Assembly: GCA_015487645.1 (NCBI GenBank)
Contig: WFPH01000182.1
Location: forward strand, 1-11,544
Source: Thermosulfurimonas sp.
Lineage (GTDB): Bacteria > Desulfobacterota > Thermodesulfobacteria > Thermodesulfobacteriales > Thermodesulfobacteriaceae
Direction of reading: 5' to 3'
Length of the DNA stretch: 11,544 nucleotides
Below are positions 1-6,045 of this stretch, one piece after another (within the stretch, counting starts at the first letter, position 1; the number at the start of each line of letters is the position of its first letter). The notes beneath the pieces are model-generated. The model did not search any database. It saw only the letters and a list, made by a program, of their open reading frames with translations, and was not told where the DNA came from. The position numbers and the translations under genes were made by a program.

Positions 1-61
1 CTCCCCCTGTGGGGGAGGATTTCCGCCCTCCCCCATCCCCTCCCGAAGGGAGGGGAATGTT
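1..61. repeat. Left arm of inverted double-hairpin repeat
   Basis: This stretch contains two perfect hairpins. One is at 1-17 (7-bp stem, loop TGT) and the other at 36-56 (9-bp stem TCCCCTCCC/GGGAGGGGA, loop GAA). The block is repeated in inverted orientation at 598-655. From the ATTTCCG motif to the AATGTT end (about 43 bp) the copies differ at four positions. The GC-rich, C/G-tract hairpins resemble the REP or MITE-like intergenic repeats common in bacterial genomes. The element may continue beyond the window's left edge. Confidence 0.8.
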
Positions 62-67
62 ATCCAC

Positions 68-83
68 AGGTCTCATTTAATAA
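68..83 (+). repeat. 16-bp direct repeat, copy 1
   Basis: AGGTCTCATTTAATAA occurs here and again at 668-683 in the same orientation, exactly 600 bp apart. Each copy lies 6-12 bp beyond a hairpin repeat element. The function is unknown. It could be a recombination site, a leftover target duplication or part of the repeat element. Confidence 0.75.
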
Positions 84-95
84 CTACTTTAAGTG

Positions 96-602
96 TCAAA
101 AACATGACGCAGGTGTCAGATTCTGCCCTTCCAGCTCAAGAAGAAATCTTTTCCAGTCCAGACCGGCGGAAAAACCCCCAAGGGTCTTCTTTCCCACAAT
201 TCGATGACAGGGGAAAAGGAGGGGGAGAGGATTCCGGGCTAGGATCCGGCCCACGGCCCGGGCAGCCTTCGGCCGCCCTACCCTTTGGGCCAGCCAGCCG
301 TAGGTGCGGACCTCTCCCCGGGGGATCTCCCTCAGAACCCAGAGACACCTCTCTGCAAAGGGCGAGACCTTCAGAACAAAGGGACAGTCGGGATAGGCCT
401 TCCGGCCTTCAAGATAGGCCCGAAACTCCTTAGCGAAGGGTTTGAGAACCTCCGAAGAGGCCTCAGGCAGGGAAAGATAAACTGGCTCTCCAAGTATAAC
501 CCTTACCAGGGCCCCATCTTCGATGACCAGAGTTATCCTGCGATCCAGGATCTCGAGACGCCCGAAATAACGCATATTTCGCATTATATTATAGTAGAAC
601 AT
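96..602 (-). CDS. ogt: Methylated-DNA--[protein]-cysteine S-methyltransferase (O6-alkylguanine repair)
   Basis: This is a suicide DNA-repair protein that moves the alkyl group from O6-alkylguanine to its own active-site cysteine. Taking the ATG at 602 as residue 1 gives 168 residues, the usual size of the single-domain Ogt/MGMT family. The active-site motif FPCHRIVG is present with C132 as nucleophile. The helix-turn-helix region that flips the base out is RGEVRTYGWLAQ (about 95-106), the likely arginine finger is R115 in ARAVG, and LGGFSAGLDWK (141-151) is the conserved C-terminal loop. An upstream in-frame extension to 647 would translate the hairpin repeat and is rejected. The start is uncertain: ATGs at 602, 584 and 575 all leave the fold intact, and overlapping TATAAT hexamers lie at 583-593. 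The gene is divergent from the macro-domain gene and bracketed by inverted repeats. Family assignment is firm; the start is not. Confidence 0.93.
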   Translation of the reverse strand: MFYYNIMRNMRYFGRLEILDRRITLVIEDGALVRVILGEPVYLSLPEASSEVLKPFAKEFRAYLEGRKAYPDCPFVLKVSPFAERCLWVLREIPRGEVRTYGWLAQRVGRPKAARAVGRILARNPLPLLFPCHRIVGKKTLGGFSAGLDWKRFLLELEGQNLTPASCF

Positions 603-655
603 TCCCCTCCCTCCGGGAGGGGATAGGGAAGGACGGAAATCCCCCACAGGGGGAT
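598..655. repeat. Right arm of inverted double-hairpin repeat
   Basis: This is the inverted copy of 1-61. Its hairpins are at 603-623 (9-bp stem, loop TCC) and 639-655 (7-bp stem, loop ACA). The outermost pair of the smaller hairpin is C-G in the left arm and A-T in the right arm, a compensatory change that keeps the stem. The larger hairpin ends at the alkyltransferase start region, so its GGAGG stretch would lie just upstream of the ATG at 602. Confidence 0.8.
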
Positions 656-667
656 GGGCTTTTTAAG

Positions 668-683
668 AGGTCTCATTTAATAA
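668..683 (+). repeat. 16-bp direct repeat, copy 2
   Basis: This is an identical copy of the 16-mer at 68-83. It lies between the right hairpin element and the macro-domain gene, 22 bp upstream of that ATG. Its TTTAAT core could double as a -10 element for the macro-domain gene, but no -35 element is visible at the right spacing. Confidence 0.75.
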
Positions 684-705
684 GCAAAACGCAGGGAGGT
701 GCCTC

Positions 706-1272
706 ATGGGGGTGAGAGTCCGTTTGGGAAATAAAATTCTGGAGCTGGTCACAGGCGACATTACCGAGCAAGATACAGAGGCCATCGTAAACGCGGCCAA
801 CGAACGTCTCATTCCCGGGGGAGGCGTGGACGGAGCCATCCACCGCAAAGGAGGTCCCTCTATTGCCGAGGAAGCCCGAAAGATTGGCCGCTGTCCCACC
901 GGACAGGCCGTGGTCACCGGAGCTGGGCGTCTGAAAGCCCGCTATGTCATCCATGCGGTGGGCCCCATTTACCGAGATGGACGGAGTGGGGAAGCTGACC
1001 TTCTGGCCAGTGCTTATCGGGAAGCCCTCAAACGGGCCAGAGAACTGGGCCTTAAGTCCGTAGCTTTTCCTTCTCTTTCCACTGGGGCTTACGGCTACCC
1101 TTTAGAGGAAGCCGCCCCAGTGGCTCTAGGAACCATTCTCTCTTTCCTTAAAGAAAACGAGTATCCCCAACTGGTACGGATGGTCTTGTGGGGAGAAAAG
1201 GCTTATGAAGCCTACCGCCATGCACTAGCGGAACTGGTGAAAAGGGAAGGACTTGCGATGGAAGAATTTTAA
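706..1272 (+). CDS. Stand-alone macro-domain protein (ADP-ribose binding, probable ADP-ribosyl hydrolase)
   Basis: This is a single macro domain of 188 residues that fills the protein, in the Af1521/MacroD/YmdB range. Visible motifs are GDIT (17-20) for adenine binding, NAAN (29-32), the GGGVDGAI loop (38-45) holding the Asn and Asp used by MacroD-type enzymes (N32 and D42), and the phosphate-binding loop STGAYGYP (125-132). Known relatives bind ADP-ribose, deacetylate O-acetyl-ADP-ribose or remove ADP-ribose from proteins or nucleic acids; which of these applies cannot be read from the sequence. A good ribosome binding site (GGGAGGTG) sits 7 bases before the ATG, which supports this start. 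The gene is divergent from the alkyltransferase gene. Its stop codon overlaps that of the convergent J-domain gene, with no terminator between them. No toxin-like ADP-ribosyltransferase lies beside it. Confidence 0.93.
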   Translation: MGVRVRLGNKILELVTGDITEQDTEAIVNAANERLIPGGGVDGAIHRKGGPSIAEEARKIGRCPTGQAVVTGAGRLKARYVIHAVGPIYRDGRSGEADLLASAYREALKRARELGLKSVAFPSLSTGAYGYPLEEAAPVALGTILSFLKENEYPQLVRMVLWGEKAYEAYRHALAELVKREGLAMEEF

Positions 1273-2261
1273 GCTCGTCTGCGATAACCTAGAGCCTCCA
1301 TAAGTTCTTCAAAGACCTTGTGTAAAAGGATGAAGGCCTCTTTGTCGCCGCCTTTATCCGGATGGAGTTGCTTGGCCCTCTCCCGGAAAAGACGCAGGAG
1401 CTCTCTCCGGGACATCCGTCGGAGGGTTTCGGGAGAAAGACCAAAATAGCGGGCGGCCCTGGCCAGAGTCTCTTTCCGAGCCCAGGATCCGCTCCGTCTC
1501 TCTTCAAAGAAGCGACGCTGGGCCTCCGTGGTATCAAAATAGAGGATGACATAGCGGGAAAGGTACTCCCGCAGGACTTCGTCTTCTCCCAGCCCCATCC
1601 GGTAACTCTCATCCTGAGCCACCTGGCAGATAGCCTTGAGAAGAGCCTCGTCCAGTTCTTCCTGGAGACGGGCTTCCGGAATATAGCGGGAAAGAACCCC
1701 CGGGAAGTACTCCCAGAGAGCGAAAGCATGATAGAGGTAGGACACCACCTCGCGAGGCCGCAGGCGATCTTCATAATCCCAGAGAAGCTGCTCGATTTCG
1801 TCTCGACTCTTGTCCCTGAGCTGATTGAGAAAAGGAAGGGGTTTTTTAAGGAGGGTCTCCGAGCGTCCCCCACCAAGCTTGAGAAAGATGAGACGCCGCC
1901 GGTCAAAAGGATGCAATTCGGCTTGAGCCCTGAGCTGCTCCTCACGTCTCAGACGGGGCTTGGTCTTCCGCGAACGCTCCACATAGGGCCTTAGATAATC
2001 CCGGATCTCCGGTTTAACAAAACGAAAAAAGATCTCCTCGAGTTCCCATTGATCGGTTTCGATGCCCTTCTCGCGCAGGGCCTCCTCCAGTTCCTCGGCC
2101 ACGTAAAAAGACTTGCCTCCGGGATAGCGAATATAAACCGAAGGATCTTCACCAAGGCAGATAAGATCACGGGCCTTCCAAAAAGGCCCGCTTTTCACGG
2201 AAATCCTTAGAAAATATTGAAAACCTTGGGGAGTACGTTTACGGGCTAGATACAAACCCAA
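1269..2261 (-). CDS. Protein with C-terminal J domain, function unknown
   Basis: This is a 330-residue soluble protein whose last 60 residues form a J domain. It has helix II rich in Arg and Lys, HPDKGGD at 300-306 with the invariant HPD, then a final helix. It lacks the Gly/Phe region, zinc fingers and C-terminal substrate domain of DnaJ, so it is a class III type J protein that probably recruits DnaK to a specific client. I do not recognise the N-terminal part (about 1-265) as a named domain. It has a basic start, an IRYPGGKSFYV stretch (44-54), HPFDRRRL (117-124) and KSRDEIEQ (151-158). The start is uncertain: TTG at 2261 is the first possible codon after an in-frame TAG near 2290, and no clear ribosome binding site precedes it. 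The gene follows the ferredoxin, separated by a GC hairpin, and may depend on read-through or translation re-initiation. Confidence 0.8.
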   Translation of the reverse strand: MGLYLARKRTPQGFQYFLRISVKSGPFWKARDLICLGEDPSVYIRYPGGKSFYVAEELEEALREKGIETDQWELEEIFFRFVKPEIRDYLRPYVERSRKTKPRLRREEQLRAQAELHPFDRRRLIFLKLGGGRSETLLKKPLPFLNQLRDKSRDEIEQLLWDYEDRLRPREVVSYLYHAFALWEYFPGVLSRYIPEARLQEELDEALLKAICQVAQDESYRMGLGEDEVLREYLSRYVILYFDTTEAQRRFFEERRSGSWARKETLARAARYFGLSPETLRRMSRRELLRLFRERAKQLHPDKGGDKEAFILLHKVFEELMEALGYRRRA

Positions 2262-2268
2262 ACCAGAC

Positions 2269-2288
2269 CGGGGGGCTTGCGCCCCCCG
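2269..2288 (-). terminator. GC-rich GCAA-tetraloop hairpin between ferredoxin and J-domain gene
   Basis: A perfect 8-bp stem (CGGGGGGC/GCCCCCCG) closes on a GCAA tetraloop in the minus-strand transcript, directly after the ferredoxin stop. The downstream sequence is GGTCTGGTTTGGGTTTG, only moderately T-rich and already part of the next gene's start. It could be a partial terminator (attenuator) or an mRNA-stabilising structure protecting the dsrN-ferredoxin message. The stem is seen directly; the role is inferred. Confidence 0.55.
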
Positions 2289-2297
2289 CTAAATTCC

Positions 2298-2486
2298 TTA
2301 GACCTCCTGAACCGTGATGGAACCCGTGGGGCAGACCTCCACGCAGGTCTCACACCCCAGGCAATCCTCCGGACGAGCCACCACCGGCTTGCCATCCTCG
2401 CCCTCGTCGTAAACCTGGGCCGGACAAGCGTTGATGCACTCCTGATCCGCATCGCAGGTGTCGTAATTGATCGTGATCTCGAACAT
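2298..2486 (-). CDS. Small 2x[4Fe-4S]-type ferredoxin with Asp in the cluster I motif
   Basis: This is a 62-residue bacterial-type ferredoxin, a cytoplasmic low-potential electron carrier. The second site is canonical: C42-x2-C45-x2-C48-x3-C52-P. In the first site, C11-x2-D14-x2-C17-x3-C21-P, aspartate replaces the second cysteine. The same substitution is known in Desulfovibrio africanus ferredoxin III and Pyrococcus furiosus ferredoxin, where the cluster can switch between [3Fe-4S] and [4Fe-4S]. The start is the ATG at 2486, preceded by a strong AGGAGG six bases upstream; a TTG two codons earlier is less likely. The gene lies 15 bp behind dsrN and is almost certainly co-transcribed with it. 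Being in the dsr neighbourhood suggests it serves sulfite reduction or the DsrMKJOP complex, but the partner is not shown. Confidence 0.93.
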   Translation of the reverse strand: MFEITINYDTCDADQECINACPAQVYDEGEDGKPVVARPEDCLGCETCVEVCPTGSITVQEV

Positions 2487-2501
2487 AACCAACCTCCTTC
2501 T

Positions 2502-3947
2502 TTAGATTTTGAAATTGGATTTACTCACCCCTCCGGATAAGGAGAGGGCTCTACCCCAAGGCTTCCCCGAACCTTTCTCCTGAATAGCCTTGACCATACC
2601 CTCCAACCACAGCGGGGTGCTTACCACATGGACATGAGTATAAGTGCCGAAGACCCTTTTGTAAACCGCTCCGTCTTTCTTCCCGTCGAAACCGAATCCA
2701 CGCTCCACCTCGAGGACCAAACGTACCTTACGCGGATCTTTAATCCTGGGGAGGGAATAGTGAAACTCGTGCCCTTGAATGAGACGACCCACAGGATAGA
2801 AAGGATTTTCAGCCCCCACTCGCACCACTGCGTAGCCGTGGCCCACCGGCCGCTCCCGGACCTCGAAATCGATGGAGAGCAACCCACACATGGGAAAAGT
2901 ACGCCCCTTCCAAGAAACCGTCTCTCCCAGGTACATCAAACCTCCGCACTCCGCGTAGATAGGCAACCCCTCTTCTCCGGCCTCCCGGAGATCTTTAAGA
3001 AAGGAATGGTTCTCCGAAAGGGCCTCGGCCTGGGTTTCCGGGAATCCTCCTCCAATATAAAGGGCCTGTATCTCCGGAAGACGCTTATCCTTCAGGGCAT
3101 CTATAAAAACCAACTCCGCGCCCAAGGCCTCGAGGGCCTCCAGGTTCTCCGGGTAATAAAACTGAAAGGCCCGATCGCGGATCACTCCCACCCTCACCCC
3201 ACCAAGTTCGGTAGAGGAGGCCCAGAGGGTTTCTTTCCGAAGCTCAAGAGGTTCCGCCTCTTGAGCAATCTCCAGCAGACGATCCAGATCCAGACTCTTG
3301 AGCAGGGTTTCCTCAAGGATACCAAAAAGGTCTTCTTCGGCCTGATATTCCTGCCAGGGAATGAGACCTAGGTGTCTTTCAGGAAAGGGGAACTTGATCT
3401 TCGGTAAAGCGCCCAGGACGGACACTCCGGTATAATGTTCGATAGATCGGGTGATGATGTTTTCGTGTCGGGGGCGAGCCACCCGGTTGAGAACCACCCC
3501 CCGAATCTTCACCTCCTCCTCGAAGCTCTGGAAACCTTTGACCAGAGCCGCGAGGCTACGAGTGACCTTGGTGCAATCCAAAACCAGAACCACCGGAGCC
3601 TTCAGTAACCGGGCCAGTCTGGCGGTGCTACAGGAGCCCTCAAGGTCCACCCCGTCGAAAAGACCCCGGTTCCCCTCAATAACGGCCATATCGGCCGCTT
3701 GCGCTCCCAGGGAGAAGATCCTCAGGATTTGGTCTTCGCTCATCAAGAAAGAATCCAGATTGCGACAGGGGGCTCCAGAGGCCCTGGAAAGCCAGCCGGC
3801 ATCGATGTAATCTGGGCCTTTTTTGAAGGGGGCCAGCCGCAGACCTCGTCGAGAAAGAACCCGTAGCAATCCGATGGTAAATAGCGTCTTCCCGGCCCCT
3901 CCCTTCTGAGCCGCTACCACTATGCGGGGAACAAGTTCTCTGGACAT
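2502..3947 (-). CDS. dsrN: DsrN / cobyrinate a,c-diamide synthase family amidase
   Basis: This is a CbiA-family glutamine-dependent amidotransferase of 481 residues. The N-terminal half is an ATP-binding dethiobiotin-synthetase-like domain with P-loop QKGGAGKT (residues 14-21), FKKGPDYIDAGW and EGNRGLFDG. The C-terminal half is a class I glutaminase-like domain with GGGFPETQ, nucleophile Cys in AECGGLMYLG (about C334), GHEFHYS and a final YTHVHV histidine. CbiA itself amidates cobyrinate. In Allochromatium vinosum, DsrN amidates siroheme for the DsrAB sulfite reductase and sits behind dsrP. The same position here, with no cobalamin genes nearby, favours DsrN. The start is the ATG at 3947 (a GTG lies one codon earlier), and no clear ribosome binding site is visible. 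A terminator separates it from dsrP, so it probably has its own promoter. A role in true cobalamin synthesis cannot be excluded. Confidence 0.85.
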   Translation of the reverse strand: MSRELVPRIVVAAQKGGAGKTLFTIGLLRVLSRRGLRLAPFKKGPDYIDAGWLSRASGAPCRNLDSFLMSEDQILRIFSLGAQAADMAVIEGNRGLFDGVDLEGSCSTARLARLLKAPVVLVLDCTKVTRSLAALVKGFQSFEEEVKIRGVVLNRVARPRHENIITRSIEHYTGVSVLGALPKIKFPFPERHLGLIPWQEYQAEEDLFGILEETLLKSLDLDRLLEIAQEAEPLELRKETLWASSTELGGVRVGVIRDRAFQFYYPENLEALEALGAELVFIDALKDKRLPEIQALYIGGGFPETQAEALSENHSFLKDLREAGEEGLPIYAECGGLMYLGETVSWKGRTFPMCGLLSIDFEVRERPVGHGYAVVRVGAENPFYPVGRLIQGHEFHYSLPRIKDPRKVRLVLEVERGFGFDGKKDGAVYKRVFGTYTHVHVVSTPLWLEGMVKAIQEKGSGKPWGRALSLSGGVSKSNFKI

Positions 3948-3956
3948 CACGAACTT

Positions 3957-3985
3957 ACTTTAGCTTCAAATCCTCAAAGGCGCAA
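3957..3985 (-). promoter_or_regulatory. Candidate promoter for dsrN-ferredoxin
   Basis: TTGCGC (3980-3985) and TAAAGT (3957-3962) are spaced 17 bp apart on the minus strand. Transcription would start within a few bases of the dsrN ATG, giving a nearly leaderless message. This fits the lack of a ribosome binding site. The match is weak, and the -35 overlaps the T-tract of the upstream terminator. Confidence 0.25.
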
Positions 3986-4022
3986 AAATAGAAACGCCCG
4001 GAGAGACATGATCTCCGGGCGT
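3984..4022 (-). terminator. Rho-independent terminator of the dsrMKJOP operon
   Basis: On the minus strand an 11-bp perfect stem (ACGCCCGGAGA/TCTCCGGGCGT, at 3994-4004 and 4012-4022) with a 7-base loop is followed at once by TTTCTATTTTT. This is a textbook intrinsic terminator 31 bp after the dsrP stop, and it separates the dsr complex genes from dsrN. Confidence 0.88.
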
Positions 4023-4053
4023 AATGAAGCGCAGGAAGCATTTATCTCAAAAA

Positions 4054-5211
4054 TTAGGCCGCTCGGGCTTCCTTTACCGCTATCGCTATCTTAAAGAGAA
4101 CGGTCATGATGAGGAAACCTGTAGCCCAGATTCCCAGAGAAATGAGTAACTCCGGAACGGTGGGCCGGTACGGAGTAACGGTTTCAAAAGGCGTGGGCGT
4201 GAAACCACCGGTGAGAAGCCCGATCCCCTTGTCGATCCAGGCCCCGATGAAAAGCATGATACAGGCCAACACCAGCGTGTTCAAGTTTCGCCTAAGAGGC
4301 GGGATAACCAGGATCAGGGCCGCTGCCGCCATGAGGAGCCAGGCCGTCCACATGAAAATCACCCACTCGGTGTGTCCATGGAGGCCCTTAAAGAGATACA
4401 CAATGGAGGCCATATGGCCCGGAATATGGCTGTAGAAGGCCGTAAAGAGTTCGCAGCCGAAAAGGAAAATATTGGCCAGGAGAGCATAGGTGATGATTTT
4501 GCTCAGGGTGTCGATAGCCTTAGGATCCACCCGGAACTTCGAGACCTTCTGGGCAATGAGGATCGCGATCAAAAGAAGGGCCGGCCCAGAACAGAAGGCC
4601 GAGGCCAGAAACCTGGGAGCCATCACCGCCGTGAGCCAGAAATGCCGCCCGGGAAGACCGGCGTAGAGAAAAGCCGTCACAGTGTGGATGCTGAAGGCCC
4701 AGGGTATAGAGAGATAGATGAAAGGTTTGACCCACTTGGGATAATGAGTGCCTTTGTACTCTCCATGGAGAGCCGCCCAGCCGCAGATGACATTGAGCGC
4801 CAAATAACCGTTGAGAACGATCATGTCATAAAAGAGCATGGAGTGGGGGGTAGGATGAAGGAGAACGTTAAAGAGCCGGTGAGTTTGTCCGATATCCACG
4901 ATGATGAAAAGGAGACACATGATCACGGCCGCAATAGCCAAAAACTCTCCGAAGATCGTTACCGGCCCGAAGACCTTGTGATTGTGAAGATAGTAGGGCA
5001 AAACCACCATCACGCCCGAAGCCGCCACCCCCACGAGGAAGGTAAACTGAGCCACATAAAAACCCCACGATACGTCCCGGCTCATACCGGTAATTCCTAA
5101 ACCGTACTGAAGCTGGGCCAGAAAGGCCAGGAAACCGATAAAAATCAAAGTCCCCAGAAAGGCCAACCACAACCAGTATTTTCTACTCCCGACTAAAGCC
5201 TTCTCTAACAT
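4054..5211 (-). CDS. dsrP: DsrP, NrfD/PsrC-type integral membrane quinone subunit
   Basis: This is a 385-residue, very hydrophobic protein with about ten predicted membrane segments (near residues 12-32, 52-72, 88-106, 130-148, 168-185, 205-222, 238-258, 282-303, 311-330 and 355-375), matching the NrfD/PsrC family. Such subunits exchange electrons with menaquinone and hand them to or from a periplasmic iron-sulfur partner, here DsrO. Polar residues inside membrane segments, such as Glu89 and Asp106, are candidates for quinone or proton handling. The ATG at 5211 is preceded by a GAGGGGTGA ribosome binding site. The gene starts 24 bp after dsrO and is the last gene before the operon terminator. 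The position at the end of a complete dsrMKJOP set makes the identification firm. Confidence 0.95.
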   Translation of the reverse strand: MLEKALVGSRKYWLWLAFLGTLIFIGFLAFLAQLQYGLGITGMSRDVSWGFYVAQFTFLVGVAASGVMVVLPYYLHNHKVFGPVTIFGEFLAIAAVIMCLLFIIVDIGQTHRLFNVLLHPTPHSMLFYDMIVLNGYLALNVICGWAALHGEYKGTHYPKWVKPFIYLSIPWAFSIHTVTAFLYAGLPGRHFWLTAVMAPRFLASAFCSGPALLLIAILIAQKVSKFRVDPKAIDTLSKIITYALLANIFLFGCELFTAFYSHIPGHMASIVYLFKGLHGHTEWVIFMWTAWLLMAAAALILVIPPLRRNLNTLVLACIMLFIGAWIDKGIGLLTGGFTPTPFETVTPYRPTVPELLISLGIWATGFLIMTVLFKIAIAVKEARAA

Positions 5212-5235
5212 GACTCACCCCTCACCCACTAGTTT

Positions 5236-6003
5236 TTAACCAATCAAATAGAAAACCGAAGGCCCGGTGCCGAGCTCGGGCTTCCGGCGAATGGAAAAAC
5301 GCGACTTTAGGACTTGCGCAATCTCGGAGTTCTCATCCTCAAGATCCCCGAAGATCAGAGCCTTCCGCTTACAGGCTTCCACACAAGCCGGAATCTGGCC
5401 TTTTTCCAAACGCTCATAGCAGAAAAGACACTTTTCCACCACACCTTTCATGCGGGTGGGAAATTCCGGATTGGGATCTTGGATATAAGGCCTGGGATCC
5501 ACCCAATTGAAGCTTCGGGCTCCGAAAGGACAGGCTGCCATGCAAAATCGACAGCCAATACACCGGTGATAATCCATCATCACGATCCCATCTTCCCGCT
5601 TGAAAGTGGCCTGCGTGGGACAGACCCGCACGCAGGGGGGATGTTTACAGTGATTGCACAAAAGAATAAAGGGCTTGTGGCTGAAGACCAAGTTATTGAA
5701 TTCATTTGGTTTGTCGGGAAATACATGTTCAAATTCGTCCTTCCAGATCCATTTAATCTCCTTTTTCTTTTCCGGAATGTTCGGAACGTTGTGGATATGA
5801 TGGCAGGCTTTGATACAATCGTTACACTCGGGCTCCTCCCAGCACTTTTTGATGTCGATGGCCATCCCCCATCTCCGGGCCGTAAGAGCACCCGGCGGAG
5901 GAGAATAGTTCTTGGCCTTTACTTCACGATTGAAAAACCCGGGCACCCCGCCAGCTAGACTGGCCGAAATAGCCGCCAACTTTAGAAACTTTCTCCTATC
6001 CAT
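5236..6003 (-). CDS. dsrO: DsrO, Tat-exported periplasmic iron-sulfur subunit
   Basis: This is a 255-residue ferredoxin-like protein. It begins with a twin-arginine signal (RRKFLK at residues 3-8, then a hydrophobic stretch to about 24), so the folded protein is exported through Tat. Sixteen cysteines in four groups can hold four [4Fe-4S] clusters: C54/60/63/67, C116/119/124/128, C148/151/154/158 and C192/195/207/211. The first group has the unusual CxxxxxCxxCxxxC spacing; the third is canonical. In the family this subunit links the cytochrome DsrJ with the membrane protein DsrP. A GAGGAGG ribosome binding site precedes the ATG at 6003. The gene lies 42 bp after dsrJ and 24 bp before dsrP. 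Confidence 0.95.
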   Translation of the reverse strand: MDRRKFLKLAAISASLAGGVPGFFNREVKAKNYSPPPGALTARRWGMAIDIKKCWEEPECNDCIKACHHIHNVPNIPEKKKEIKWIWKDEFEHVFPDKPNEFNNLVFSHKPFILLCNHCKHPPCVRVCPTQATFKREDGIVMMDYHRCIGCRFCMAACPFGARSFNWVDPRPYIQDPNPEFPTRMKGVVEKCLFCYERLEKGQIPACVEACKRKALIFGDLEDENSEIAQVLKSRFSIRRKPELGTGPSVFYLIG

Positions 6004-6045
6004 TGCTCACCTTCCTCCTCAAAAAATTCTCCACACCTTAGACTA

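Noticed and set aside
603..647. N-terminal extension of the alkyltransferase starting at 647
   Set aside because: It would translate the hairpin repeat (a Pro/Gly-rich tail) and has no counterpart in the compact MGMT fold. ATGs at 602 or later fit better.
1..683. CRISPR array suggested by the repeats near the left edge
   Set aside because: There are only two copies of the 16-mer, 600 bp apart, with a real gene between them. No regular short spacers and no cas genes are present.
706..1272. DarTG-type DNA ADP-ribosylation toxin-antitoxin system
   Set aside because: The macro domain is a short stand-alone MacroD/Af1521 type, and no ADP-ribosyltransferase toxin gene lies on either side.
2502..3947. 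Cobalamin biosynthesis cluster based on the CbiA homologue
   Set aside because: No other cobalamin gene is in the window. Its place behind dsrP and beside a ferredoxin fits DsrN, although a cobalamin role is not formally excluded.
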